64,000 bases of DNA from Zygnema cylindricum (lineage: Eukaryota > Streptophyta > Zygnematophyceae > Zygnematales > Zygnemataceae). The translations under genes were made by a program, and so were the position numbers. Location: assembly GCA_037447655.1 (NCBI GenBank), contig JBBHKE010000928.1, positions 1-64,000 on the forward strand, read 5' to 3'. Below are positions 33,703 to 45,210 of the stretch, one piece after another. Under the pieces are notes generated by a model. It did not search any database, had not been told where the DNA came from, and worked only from the letters and a program-made list of their open reading frames with translations. How positions within the stretch are numbered: position 1 is the first letter of the stretch; the number at the start of each line of letters is the position of its first letter.

Positions 33703-34707
33703 TGCAATTATGTGTCCTCCATTGGACCACAGAATACAGGAAGCCTCTAGATAGTATTTAACTAACCCACTTTAAGCCACAACCACTGCTGCCCAAGAAG
33801 ACAAATTGACAATTTGACTGCACCCTTGTGTAGCCTGGACTCCATTGAGTCCGTAGCAAAAAGAATCATTGAAAACGGCCAACAAGGCGATAAGTTATGA
33901 GTTGGCAAAAATGCCAATTTATACAAGGCTCTCTTAGAGAGAGAAGTATCTATCTACCAAAATTTCCTAAGTCCTAAATCTCTCTCACAACCCCTATCTA
34001 CTAAAGTACGAACCAATCATATTACTGTAAAGTACAGAAAGGTACTACGGCCGATGTATTTTCTGTACGGTCGGTGTACGACAAGGCAATTGAGTGGACG
34101 CGTGTCATATTTCCACTCGTTCGTATATACTCCGGAATTCTCGCGACCGAATGTCATCCTTCCACGCGGCGCCACGTCATGCCACGTCCATAAAATCCAA
34201 AGTGACCATTCCGCGATTTCGGCGATGACGTGCGCCGTCGGATTAAATCTGACATTAAATATGGACCGTTTAAAACAAATGTCCGTTTCATTTGTTTCGT
34301 GCGAAATGACGTTCGCACTAAACTTTAACAAGTTCTATGTTCGTTTCGTCCATATTCAGTTAAATCATTTCAGTATTAAACAATAGTTCAAATATAAATG
34401 AAACCCTATATCATCTAACGGACTTCTACGACAGACTGGTTAGAGCTAACGGCTACGCCGCGCTCTACCGGTCGGGGGTTCGAGTCCTGCCGGACTCAAC
34501 CTTTTGTTGAGAGTGACTTAAGTCACTCTTTAGTCCTTCCTATGGAGCTGAGGTAGCCATGGCTCCATCGCTCTCTCTCTCCTTCAGTGACTACAACAAG
34601 TATGGGGAAAAGGGAGAAGAGATGGAGGCAGGCTGCCATCATTTTATATATATGTTTCCGCTAATTTATTCTAGACCTAGAAAATATAAAAACTACTTAT
34701 TTCAACA
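33703..34707 (-). repeat. 3' LTR of copia element 3
   Basis: On the - strand TGTTGAAATAAGTAG ... CACATAATTGCA. It contains the palindrome GAGTGACTTAAGTCACTC (about 34510-34527), the tRNA-like block at 34434-34497, and at its far end an ATG with six gag-like codons. Confidence 0.9.
34434..34497 (+). other. tRNA-like block in element 3 LTR (antisense)
   Basis: GACTGGTTAGAGCTAACGGC followed by GGGGGTTCGAGTCCTGCCGG. The second part fits the Pol III B-box consensus GGTTCGANTCC exactly; the first resembles a D-arm/A-box. Its copy in the 5' LTR is identical in these blocks. No full cloverleaf with a sound anticodon arm could be drawn. Confidence 0.5.
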
Positions 34708-34720
34708 CTCCCCTTATTTT

Positions 34721-37700
34721 CTAGTCTATTTTTAATTTTTCTTTTAATCCACATTTTTCCCTACAGTATTTTAACTTTGGTGAGGGCACAGGTTTGGTCA
34801 TCATGTCCGCTACCATTTCCTCATCAGATCTATATACAAGATTCACTATTTTATTCTCAACTTTTTCTCTTACAAAACTTAATCTTATGTCCATATGTTT
34901 AGCCTTAAAATGATGTTTTAGATTGGCTGCAATTGCTATGGCGGCTTGATTATCACAAAACACTTCATGCAACCCCTCCTTCATATACCCCAGTTCTTGC
35001 AGTAAGGACTTGACCCACATCAACTCTTTCACAGCAGAACAAGAGGCCATGTACTCAGCCTCCATAGTGGACTGAGCAACCTCCTTTTGTTGCTTACTGC
35101 TCCAACAGCATGCACCTTCCCCAACATACAACACATACCCAGAAGTGCATCGTCTCATAGGTGCGTCCCCATAACCGGCATCACTCCAAGTTGTGATGTC
35201 AGTGTCCTCCCCTCCCAAATGCAACCATAACTCTCTGGTTCCTACTAGATATCGCATGACTCTTTTGGCTGCCTCCCAATCCCTCTTCCTAGGATCATTA
35301 AGACTCCTTATGAGTACTCCAACTGCTGCCGCTATGTCCGGCCGGGTACAATTCATAAAATAGATCAAACTTCCTACGACCTGTCTATAAGGAATAGTCT
35401 TCATAAACTCTCTCTCTTTTGTACTCATTTGATCATCTAAGATCATCACTCCTCCTTCTACACTCCCATCACTTACTTTTTTCAAGTCCATGGGAGTGGT
35501 ACAACTGTTAGCATTTTCCATCTGGAATTTCTCAAGCATATTACCTATTGCTTCTTTCTGAGTAAGTCTGATAATCATCTTCCCCCTATCTCTCTCCATT
35601 TGAATCCCCAAAATATATTTTGCCTCCCCTAAATCCTTCATATCAAATCTGCCCCTAAGATCTTTCTTTAGCCTATTGATATTCTCCAAAGACTTACTTA
35701 ACACAAGCAGGTCATCCACATAAATTGCAATAAAAATGACACCATTCTCATCTTCAAACATATAGATCGAATGGTCAGAGCTGATCCGGATGTATCCCAG
35801 ATCGGTGAGAAACTCATCTAGTTTCTTATTCCACTGTCGAGGAGCCTGTTTCAGTCCGTATAAGGACTTTATGAGCCTGCAGACTTTGCTCTCTTCTCCT
35901 TCTTCCACAAACCCCTCGGGTTGCCTCATAATAATTTCTTCCTCTAACTCACCATTAAGAAAAGCATTCTTAATGTCCATCTGGTGAATTTCCATGTCTT
36001 CCGCTGCGGCCAGACTGAGGAGAATCCTTACCGATGGGATCGAACAACTGGAGCAAAGGTCTCCTCATAGTCAATCCCCTCTTTTTGGGTGAACCCCTTC
36101 GCTACCAATCGAGCCTTATACCTCTCAATTGTATTATTTGGGTTCAGTTTTAGTTTAAATACCCATTTACATCCAATAGGTTTTCTGTCTGGAGGGCAAT
36201 CCGCTAGTTCCCAAGTATTTGCTTCCATGATAGAAGCCATCTCATCATTTATGGCTCTAATCCATCTTTCTTTCTCTGGACTATTCACTGCCTCTAAGTA
36301 AAACTGAGGCTCATCTGTGTGAGATAGCTTAGTTACCTTATGGGCAGCTTGTTTTTCCTGTATCCTTTTGCTGCTCCTCCTTCCTCCCTCAAACTCCGAA
36401 GCTGGAATGGATAGAAGTCTTGGATTTCTTCTCACTGTCTCATCCGCTCCCCTGTCCATGAAAACCGGTTCTTGTCCTGCTTCTTCTATCTCCTCGAAGT
36501 CCATAGGAGTATGCGAGGTTTCTGGTGAGTCTCCTGTATCTTCGATCTCCCCTGAATTTGTAATCACGGTTTCACTCATGTCCCTTTCGGGAACGACCAA
36601 GTTCTCCTCACTATCGGACTCAAATCTGATCCTTATCTTCTTAGTATATTTGAAGGGGTCAAATGACTTCCCTTCATCCATGACAACTAAGTGTTTGACC
36701 AGAATGATATCTTTCTTTGCTAAGTCATATACTCTATATCCCTTAACATCCTCATCATATCCCACAAAGTATCCAGGTTTTCCCTTAGCATCTAGTTTCC
36801 AGTTTTTCCTATCCGAGTCAAGACTGTAAACTTGACTACCAAATACTTTAAGGTGTGAGATATCTGGTTTCCTTCCAACCCATCTCTCATAAGGTGTCAC
36901 CCCCTTTATAGCTGAGGTAAGGACTCTATTCTTAATATAGTTGGCACAGTTCATTGCCTCTGCCCAAAATTTCTTTCCTATTTTCTTGTCTGCCAACATA
37001 CTGTATGCACTATCTCCTAATGTTCTATTCAACCTCTCAGCTACCCCATTTTGTTCCGGGTTATATGGTACAATTTTCTGGTGTTGCACTCCCTTATCTC
37101 TCATATATTCCTCAAACTGGTTAGAGGTATATTACCCCCCATTATCACTCCTTATCCTCTTAATGGGGGTTTCATGCAACTTCTCACTTCAAGCTTTATA
37201 CTCTATGAAGTAAGTTGATGCTTCAGACTTATTTTTCAGAAAGTAGACTCTAGAGTATCGAGACCAATCATCAGTTATTGTCATCATAAACCTCTTTCCT
37301 CCAACCGAAGGTACTTTTGCAGGTCCCCAAATATCTGTGTGGACCAAATCTAACACTTTCTCACCTCTATATGTGGCGGCTTTGGGAAAAGGAAGTCTAT
37401 GAGCCTTACCTTGAGCACAACCACTACAATCATCCATCATTTCATTATCCCCAAACTGAATGCCATCTACTACCCCAAGCTTTTTCATTTCCCTTAACCT
37501 ATCAAAATGCACATGCCCCAACCGCTTATGCCAAATCATCACTTTAGGAACACCAACATAGTAAGCATTCTTCTTTTCATTACTCAAGTTAAGCCTAAAC
37601 ATTCCTTGGATACCCTTATCTGCTGTGAAGTAAACTTCATCCCCATACTTAGCAGTAAAGACTCCCTTTCTAGTGAAAGTATCAAACTCTTTGTCATCTA

Positions 37701-39069
37701 ACACAAACGTAGAGACAAGATTTTTACTCAACTGAGGAATGTAAAGTACATCTGAGAATGTAAGTATAGAAGTCTTACCCTCCACTAAGACTTTTAGATC
37801 TACTGATCCAACTACATCTGTAGTAACCACTCTCCTATCCCCATACTCTATCTCTACAGTAGGAATCTTTCTTAACTTAGTGAAGAGTTCTTTATCACGA
37901 CACATATGCATGGATGCACCTGAGTCGATGATCCATCCTTCCTGTGGAGCTTCCCGGATTGCTCCAAGGGCACACTTCTGCCTCCGAGGAATATCCTTCT
38001 CCTCTAGACTCTCGTCAAGAAGAAGTTCCCCATCCTCCTCAGAGGACTCATCCTCAGTTTCTCCTGACACTTTTGTAACCACAAGTGTCTTTTTCTTCCC
38101 TCCGGAAGAACCCCCTCCACGGTTCTCTTGGAGCCTCAGCTGTGATAGCTTCACACAATCTGCAATAAAGTGTCACGGCTTTTTGCAAAATTGACAAAGA
38201 CCCTTTGGGGGCCTTTGTCCCCCAGAATGATCTTTTTCCCCTCTATAAGGTTTCTTCGGGTCTTTCCCCCATCGGTCCCCTCCTGCTGCTAGAGCTTGAA
38301 TGCTCTTTCCTCCTCTCCTAATCTCCATTGACTTTTCCTGCACAAGTATCATCCTGACTACTGTGTTCCATTTCCATGAACTATCAGGCATTCCCTGTAC
38401 TCGGTACACTATGTTTTCGAACTCATCTGGTAATTTCATGATAAGGGTGTTAACTTTCATTTTCATTGTACCTGTCCACCCGGCACTTTCCATTTCCATA
38501 TACAAACAAGAAAGATCATTACAGTAATCTAACATCTTTCCCCCTTTGTAAGTGTAACTCACTAGCTTTTGCTCAGCCAACTGGAGCTCCTGAATAGTTC
38601 CATCTCTATAAATCTCCACCAAATTCATCCACAACTCCTCGGCCTTGTATATGTGAAGATGAGTAGTGGCCAAACCTTGAGTGAGGTGCCTCAGAACGAA
38701 GTTCTTGGCAGCCATGTTTACATCCTCCCACATTTGAGTATCGTTCTCCACAGTCTTCACGGTCGCCGCTCCCGATACTGTGGTAATAGGAGTGAGGGGT
38801 GTCTCCTTGTCTTTCCCCTTTTCGGACATACTGCTGTCCCCATCATCTGCCTCCTCCGCTGAGGCAACCGTTGTTGCGGGAAACCTTACTCCCCCAAATC
38901 CTGGTGGAGTTCCCGAATGTGGACGTTTCACTTGTCCACTAACGATGCCCCAATATCGTTTTTCACACAAAGCTCCCATCATCATGGCTTCCCAATATTT
39001 GAACCCAGATCCATTGAAGGTGGGCACCCTAGAGGGTGGGCCCATAACCTGCAATTCTGTGTCCTCCAT
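34721..39069 (-). pseudogene. Copia polyprotein, recently broken (element 3)
   Basis: Near-complete gag-pol in four open pieces. Gag (39069-38173): start MEDTELQVMGPPSRVPTF and zinc knuckle CQFCKKP with a stop just after. Protease to integrase (38154-37189): IIDSGASMHMC, WHKRLGHVHFDRLR, CSGCAQGKAHRLPF, TDDWSRYSRVYFL. Integrase C-terminus and RT start (37104-36028): PYNPEQNGVAERLNRTL, YKARLVAKGFTQ. RT and RNase H (35995-34721): YGLKQAPRQWNK, YVDDLLVLSK, CDNQAAIAIA, ADMMTKPVPSPK. Three or four stops or frameshifts (near 38160, 37195-37130 and 36010) are the only lesions. It is closely related to element 4 and to the older element 2. Confidence 0.9.
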
Positions 39070-40054
39070 TGGACCACAGAATACAGGAAGCCTCTAGATA
39101 GTATTTAACTAACCCACTTTAAGCCACAACCACTGCTGCCCAAGAAGGCAAACTGACAATTTGACTGCTTCTCTGTGTAGCTTGGACTCCCTTGAGTCCG
39201 TAGCAAAAAGAATCACTGAAAACGGCCAACCAGGCGATAAGTTATGAGCCGGCAAAAATGCCTTTTTATACAAGGCTCTCTTAGAGAGAGAAGTATCTAT
39301 CTACCAAAATTTCCTAAGTCCTAAATCTCTCTCACAACCCCTATCTACTAAAGTACGAACCAATCATATTACTGCAAAGTACAGAAAGGTACTACGGCCG
39401 ATGTATTTTCTGTACGGTCGGTGTACGACAAGGCAATTGAGTGGACGCGTGTCATATTTCCACTCGTTCGTATATACTCCGGAATTCTCGCGACCGAATG
39501 TCATCCTTCCACGCAGCGCCACGTCATGCCACGTCCATAAAATCCAAAGTGACCATTCCGCGATTTCGGCGATGACGTGCGCCGTCGGATTAAATCTGAC
39601 ATTAAATGTGGACCGTTTAAAACAAATGTCCGTTTCATTTGTTTCGTGCGAAATGACGTTCGCACTAAACTTTAACAAGTTCTATGTTCGTTTCGTCCAT
39701 ATTCAGTTAAATCATTTCAGTATTAAACAATAGTTTAAATATAAATGAAACCCTATATCCTCTAACGGACTTCTACGACAGACTGGTTAGAGCTAACGGC
39801 TACGCCGCGCTCTACCGGTCGGGGGTTCGAGTCCTGCCGGACTCAACCTTTTGTTGAGAGTGACTTAAGTCACTCTTTAGTCCTTCCTATGGAGCTGAGG
39901 TAGCCATGGCTCCATTGCTCTCTCTCTCCTTCAGTGACTACAACAAGTATGGGGAAAAGGGAGAAGAGATGGAGGCAGGCTGCCATCATTTTATATATAT
40001 GTTTCTGCTAATTTATTTTAGACCTAGAAAACATAAAAACTACTTATTTCAACA
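39050..40054 (-). repeat. 5' LTR of copia element 3
   Basis: TGTTGAAATAAGTAG ... CACAGAATTGCA on the - strand. The gag ATG (39069) lies within its last 20 bases and the primer site GGTTATGGGCCCACCC follows immediately (39034-39049). The tRNA-like block is at 39781-39843. Confidence 0.9.
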
Positions 40055-40059
40055 GGGGT

Positions 40060-40331
40060 TAGGACTTAGTTATTTTTGGATAGGGTGTCACCTCTCTCTC
40101 TCAAATTTTGTATAAAATGGCATTTTGCCACCTTATAACTTATCGGCTGGTTGGCTATTTTTGTTTGATTCTTTTTGCTACGGAACCAAGGGAATCAAGG
40201 CTGTACAGGGTTGCAGTCAGACATTTAGTTTGCCTTCTAGGACAGCAGTGGTTGTGGCTTTAAGTGGTTTAGTTAAAAACTATCTAAAGGCTTCCTGAAT
40301 TCTGTAGTCCGATAGAGGACAAAGAATTGCA
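40060..40331 (+). repeat. 3' LTR of copia element 2, second part
   Basis: Continuation of 32968-33702 after element 3: TAGGACTTAG, the CACCTCTCTCTCTC block, and the end ATAGAGGACAAAGAATTGCA, corresponding to the LTR end of the 5' copy. The sequence after it returns to gypsy. Confidence 0.85.
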
Positions 40332-40536
40332 GCTTTGAGAGGAGTGATCCCCTCAGCCGAGATAAAATGGCCGAGGTAAGGTACTCCCTCTGCTCCAAAG
40401 GTGCATTTTGCGGGATGACACTTTAATCCGACCTTTTTTAATTCGATCAATACCCATTCGATGTGAACCGCGTGCTCTTCGATAGTCGCGGAGGCAATGA
40501 TGAAGTCATCAATGTAATACCTAGCAAACTTAAAGA
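40332..40536 (-). pseudogene. Ty3/gypsy reverse transcriptase fragment
   Basis: On the - strand this reads FARYYIDDFIIASATIEEH, then GLKCHPAKCTFGAEGVPYLGH and FISAEGITPLK: the catalytic YIDD box and the region before the RT/RNase H boundary of a Ty3/gypsy element. It joins in frame to EAKVEAFNK at 27657. The two were one element before copia element 2 inserted. On its other side it is cut by the second copia family's LTR at 40537. Confidence 0.88.
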
Positions 40537-41340
40537 TGTTCTATAACCATGGGTCCAGGTGGAGGAGCAGCAGTAGTAGTAGAAGCTGACATGATACACT
40601 CTTAGAAACTATCAAGAATCCTACCAAACAGTTGTTTTCAAGTGTTCAAAAAATCTTATAAAAGCATCAAAACTTCACAAAACTCTATCACAATATTGAC
40701 CAACATACACAATGACAACTCCCAAAGTTTCAGTATGATTGACCCAACAATGCTCAAGATAGAATGCTCACAAGTTTCCCAAAAACCGTTTGCAGTTTTA
40801 CTACTTGGAAGTCTGGATACATAAAATGCTCTAAGTCCTAAGTCTTATACTATCACTGTTGTACCGCCGACACAAGTGTACCTGAGAGGTACGTCAGAAA
40901 TCAAACCGCCTACTGAGATCTAAGTATTTCTAATCGCGCCATCCTAATCTACCACCGTACAGTCAGTATTACTACTTTGTGATTATACAAATACTGGTCG
41001 GCTAAGTCACTTGTGATATTCTTATGGATGTCGTCCGTTGATTTGATTTATATCAATTGCAGGTACGTTGTCTTGTACCAAATCACATTCACATCACCCG
41101 CGACTGCGTTGTCTCGTACTGAATCATATCCAAGATAACCTCAGCTGCGTTGTCTAGTCTGCGTCCCAGCTGCGCTACTCTGTCTGCGTCGCAGCTGCGG
41201 TGCTGTGTCTGTGTCGCTGTTACGTTGTCCTCTACTGCACTCAAGTGATGATGCATATCCTTGTGAATTGTACGCTACAAATTACTATCTTTCTGTCCAC
41301 ACACTAATTTACTGAGACTTAAAGCTTTCCAAAATCAACA
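40537..41340 (-). repeat. 3' LTR of second-family copia
   Basis: On the - strand TGTTGATTTTGG ... TTATAGAACA, about 804 bp. The part 40552-40950 closely matches 52295-52690 (GTGGAGGAGCAGCAGTAGT, ACCAAACAGTTGTTTTCAAG, CACAAAACTCTATCACAATAT). It contains imperfect GCTGCG(T/C)TGT(C/T)TCGTAC repeats at 41055-41230. Confidence 0.8.
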
Positions 41341-41344
41341 CTCC

Positions 41345-44300
41345 CCTAGAACTTTAGACTCAGTGTATCACCGCAGCTGCGATGTCAGAGCAGCGCAGCT
41401 AGGATTTTGAAATCGCGCTGCATGGCAGCATAACAACGTAGCAAATCAACTTGTCAGCTAGTCCCACTATATTCGATGTTGGACTAGCGTAGCATGGCAA
41501 TATCGCAGTGCAGCAACTCAGCTAGTCACCTAGTCCCACTGCATCGCTAGAATAGTTCAGCTTAGGAGCAAGAAAAGCTTTTTGAGCATATTAACAATCA
41601 TTTATTCATCTGGAAAATAGCATAATTTAATCGCTTGGGGAAACACTTTTTCTCTTACAAAGTGTAATCTTACATCTATGTGCTTGCTCTTGAAGTGATG
41701 ACTTGGGTTAGAGGCTATGGTAATGGCAGCCTGGTTATCACACCAGATCAATTGTGGACCAACCTGCATGTATCCCAATTCTTGCAACATGGATTTTACC
41801 CATAAGGAGTTCTTTGAGGGCAAAACTTGCTGCCATGTATGCTGACTCCATTGTTGACTGTGCCGTGACTTTTTGAAGTTTGCTGCTCCAGCAGCAAGTT
41901 CCGTTCCCAATTTGCAGAATAAATCCCGTGGTGGATTTTCGGATTGGCATGTCGCCATAGCATGCATCACTCCATGTTTGCAGCTTCACTTCTCCTCCGC
42001 CTATTGTGAGTTTGAGGTCTTTGATTCCTGCCAAATATCTTTAGACTCTCCTTGCTGCAGCATGGTCAGATTTTCTCGAATTTTCTAGACTTCTGCTAAA
42101 TACCCCAACTGCTGCAGCATGGTCAAAATTTCTCGAATTTTCTAGACTTCTGCTTAGTACCCCAACTGCTGCAGCAATATCAGGATAGTTATTGTTAATG
42201 AAATATATTAAACTTCCCACTATTTTTCTTAAAGGTATTAGTGTCATAGCATCATCCTACCTTGACTCTAAATACTCACTAAGAATAACACCCGGTTTTG
42301 TCTCTTCTCCCTCTAACTTGTGCCGAAACTCCACTGGAGTTACGCACCCTTTTTCCCCCTACATTCCTTACTCATCTAACATGTTTCAAATAGCCTTTTT
42401 TTGAGTCAACTTTATTAATCACTTATTTCTATCCATTTCTACCTGAATACCCAAAATATTTTTCGCCTCACCGAAGTCTTTCATTTTGAACCGTGAATTT
42501 AAAGCAACTTTGATTTTGTTGATTTCAGCCATTGATTTGCTAATTAATATTAAATCCTCCACATACACTGATATATACAGTATCATATCCTCACCCTTTA
42601 GAACGTAAACATAATGATTAGACTTTATTCTTTGAAATCTTAGGCTAGCTAAGAATTCGTCAAGCTTAAAATTCCATTGCCTAGTGGCATGTTTTAGACT
42701 GTAAATAGATTTTAACAATTTGCATACTAAGTGCTCTTTTCTTGGCTCTGCATACATTCCAGGCTGTTGCATGTAAATGGTCTCTTCTAGCTCTCCATGC
42801 AAGAAGGCCGTTTTTACATCCATCTGATGTATTTCCATATCTCTTATAGCAAGTAGGGACAGTAAGATCCTAATTGTCTAAAATCTTAAAACTGGAGAAA
42901 ATGTCTCTTAAAAATCAATTCTTTCTTTTTGATTATACCCCTTTGCCACAAGCCTAGCCTTATATCGTTTAATGGTGTTATCGCGATTTAACTTCACCTT
43001 GATTACCCATTTCCTGCTGATCGCTTTTCGGTCCGAAAGAAGAGAAGGCCTCCTGGATGGTTAGAGGCTCCCCTGAGGCTGGGGAGTTGGCAAAGTGAGA
43101 GCTTTCTTGCAGGCGGCTACGGGATCTCTTTCCTTTCAGAAATTTTGAGGCTGAGATTGTCGAATCTCTCGCATTCCGTCTTTGTCGCTAGTGTTGAGCT
43201 GGAGGTATTCAGTGCTGTTGTTCTGGTTGGAATTGAACTTGTTGAGATTCCGAAAGAACCTCAGAAGATTGTTCAGATACTAGAGTATCTTGTACCTGTT
43301 TGACAATAAGGTGATTGCACTCCAGAATGATATACTTCTGCACCTTTTGTTCCTTTTGTATATATGTTAAGGTGAATAAATCTACCGAATCAAACTCATC
43401 CCCCACAATAACTTTTTGAGCCACAATTATCTTTTGTTTCTCAAAGACAAACACCTTATATCCTTTGGAGTGGTCATCCTATTCAAGCAGAATACCCAGG
43501 AACCCTTTAGGTTCCATTTTCCATCTATCTTGTGATGTATCTAAAATGAAACATTTACCACCGAAAACTTTATAATGAATAACATCAGGTTTCTTGCCAG
43601 TCCATATTTCATTAGGCATAGTCTTTACTAATATAGACCCTATTCTATTCTTAATATAAATGCACAATTTAGAGCCTTAACCCAGAATTTTGGATCCATA
43701 TTTTTATTTGCACGCATCAACCTAGAGCTCTTTGTGAGTGTTCTATTTAATCTCTCTAAAACTCCATTTTGTTCCGGTGAATATGGAACAGTCAATTGAT
43801 GACTTATACCTTCCTTGAGTAAAAATTTCTCAAATTCCAACGAAATATATTTTCCACCATTGTCCGATCTGAGTGCCAGAATTGGCAAATTATGTAGTTT
43901 CTCCACCCAAGCTTTATGGTGTTTGAAGTGACTGAATATTTCGCTCTTTTCTTTCATGAAATTAACCTTCGTAAATCTAGAAAGATCATCTGTGAAGGTG
44001 ACCATATATTTTATCCCCTCCGCAGATGGTACATTTACCTAACCAAAAACATCGAAATGAATTTGTTGTAAAAGTCTAGTGACAAATGTTCCGACTCCGT
44101 AGGGAATGGTTTACCGTGAATCGTTATTAGTGTCAACGTTTAAATAGCGTAAAAAAAAATTAGTGTTATTGATTCTAATTTAGTGCGAGAGACGTGGCGT
44201 TTTATGGTCCACGTCCTTAAATAGCGTTGCCAATATATTTTTCGAAAATCATGTATACTAATTACGGAAAAAAATAAAATTTAAAAAACCCAAATTAGTG

Positions 44301-45210
44301 ACTTTGATACTAATAACGATTTGCGGTGTTGTTTGTGTTTTTTGCATAAAACACAACCATCACACGTTTTAATCGGCTGATTTGTTACAAAGACACCATC
44401 TATTTTGCCAAAAAGAACCATTTTTCTCAAACTGTCATAATTTACATGGCCTAATCTCTTATGCCAGAACTCATCTGAATGCACAACATTGGAGTACAAA
44501 ACATCATTCTCCTTGGTATTAGCCATATCCATACGGTACATCTTGCTATTATCTCTAGTACCTATAACTGCAACCTTGCCATTCTTGCTAACATCCTGCC
44601 GACCATTTTTCAGATTGATCTCAAAGCCTTTACTCTCTGCCAAAGATGTAGAAAACAAATTTTTCTTAAAGTCAAGGACAAAGAGGACATTATGAAGAGT
44701 CCTTTCAATTTTTTACCCTCTACATCAACCAGCAAGAAAACATCACCCATAGCACAGGTCTGGACACTCATGCCACATGCATAGTAAATATTCTTTTCTG
44801 GTGTTGATTTCAGATTTTTGAAGATACTTTTGTTCGAACACATGTGGGCTGACACTCCTGTATACATTATCCATACAAGGTCCTTTGGGCCTTCCATTGC
44901 TGGTGCCATGGCAAATAACTCCGCTTCGTCCTCCTCAAAAAAGTTCACAATTTTTCCTAGTTCGAGGGAGATGTCGAAAACAATGCATTTCCACTAGGTG
45001 TATGCCTCGTGAAGCCTTTGTAAAACTGGTTTTTTTGCCATCCCGGCCAGTATAAACCTGTTTTGTTAGCTTTTTTAAGCTTAGGACAAAACCTATATCC
45101 ATGACCTCTCTCACTACAATTGAAACAAGCATTGTTGGACTGTCTATTTCCACCCTGATTAAACTGTTTAAAGTGATATAGTGAATTAACCTGATTTCTT
45201 TGCTGCTTAA
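41345..45210 (-). pseudogene. Second-family copia polyprotein, main part
   Basis: A degenerate - strand pol. From the upstream side: zinc knuckle CFNCSERGHGYRFC (45120-45160), protease with an eroded active site (IMYTGVSAHMC), GAG-pre-integrase (WHKRLGHVNYDSLRKM, CDGCVLCKKHKQHRK), a MITE insertion at 44114-44326, integrase (FTDDLSRFTKVNFMKEKSE, LRSDNGGKYISLEFEKFL, PYSPEQNGVLERLNRTL), RT (DVKTAFLHGELEETIYM, YVEDLILISKS with the first Asp of YVDD changed to Glu) and RNase H (CDNQAAITIASNP, SKHIDVRLHFV). A tandem duplication of about 60 bp around VGVLSRSLENSR lies at 42060-42175. The start of gag is at 51652-52327, displaced by the insertion of element 4. Confidence 0.85.
44114..44326. mobile_element. 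Small TIR element inside second-family integrase
   Basis: A 213-bp insert with termini CCGTGAATCGTTATTAGTGTC and GATACTAATAACGATTTGCGG (inverse repeats, three differences). It interrupts the coding sequence between KKHKQHRK and the PFPTES block of the integrase region. It has no ORF. The duplication is not clear (TTA on one side, TGT on the other). Confidence 0.65.

Larger units (their letters stand above)
33703..40054 (-). mobile_element. Copia retrotransposon element 3 (complete, two LTRs)
   Basis: A complete 6352-bp - strand copia element. The LTRs are 33703-34707 and 39050-40054 (1005 bp each, roughly twenty differences seen by eye). The target duplication GGGGT is perfect (33698-33702, 40055-40059). 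It was inserted in the 3' LTR of element 2. The internal region is almost entirely coding, with a purine tract just before the 3' LTR. Confidence 0.92.

Noticed and set aside
34434-34497. Genuine tRNA gene
   Set aside because: No complete cloverleaf; the anticodon arm cannot be formed convincingly and the block recurs only within LTRs.
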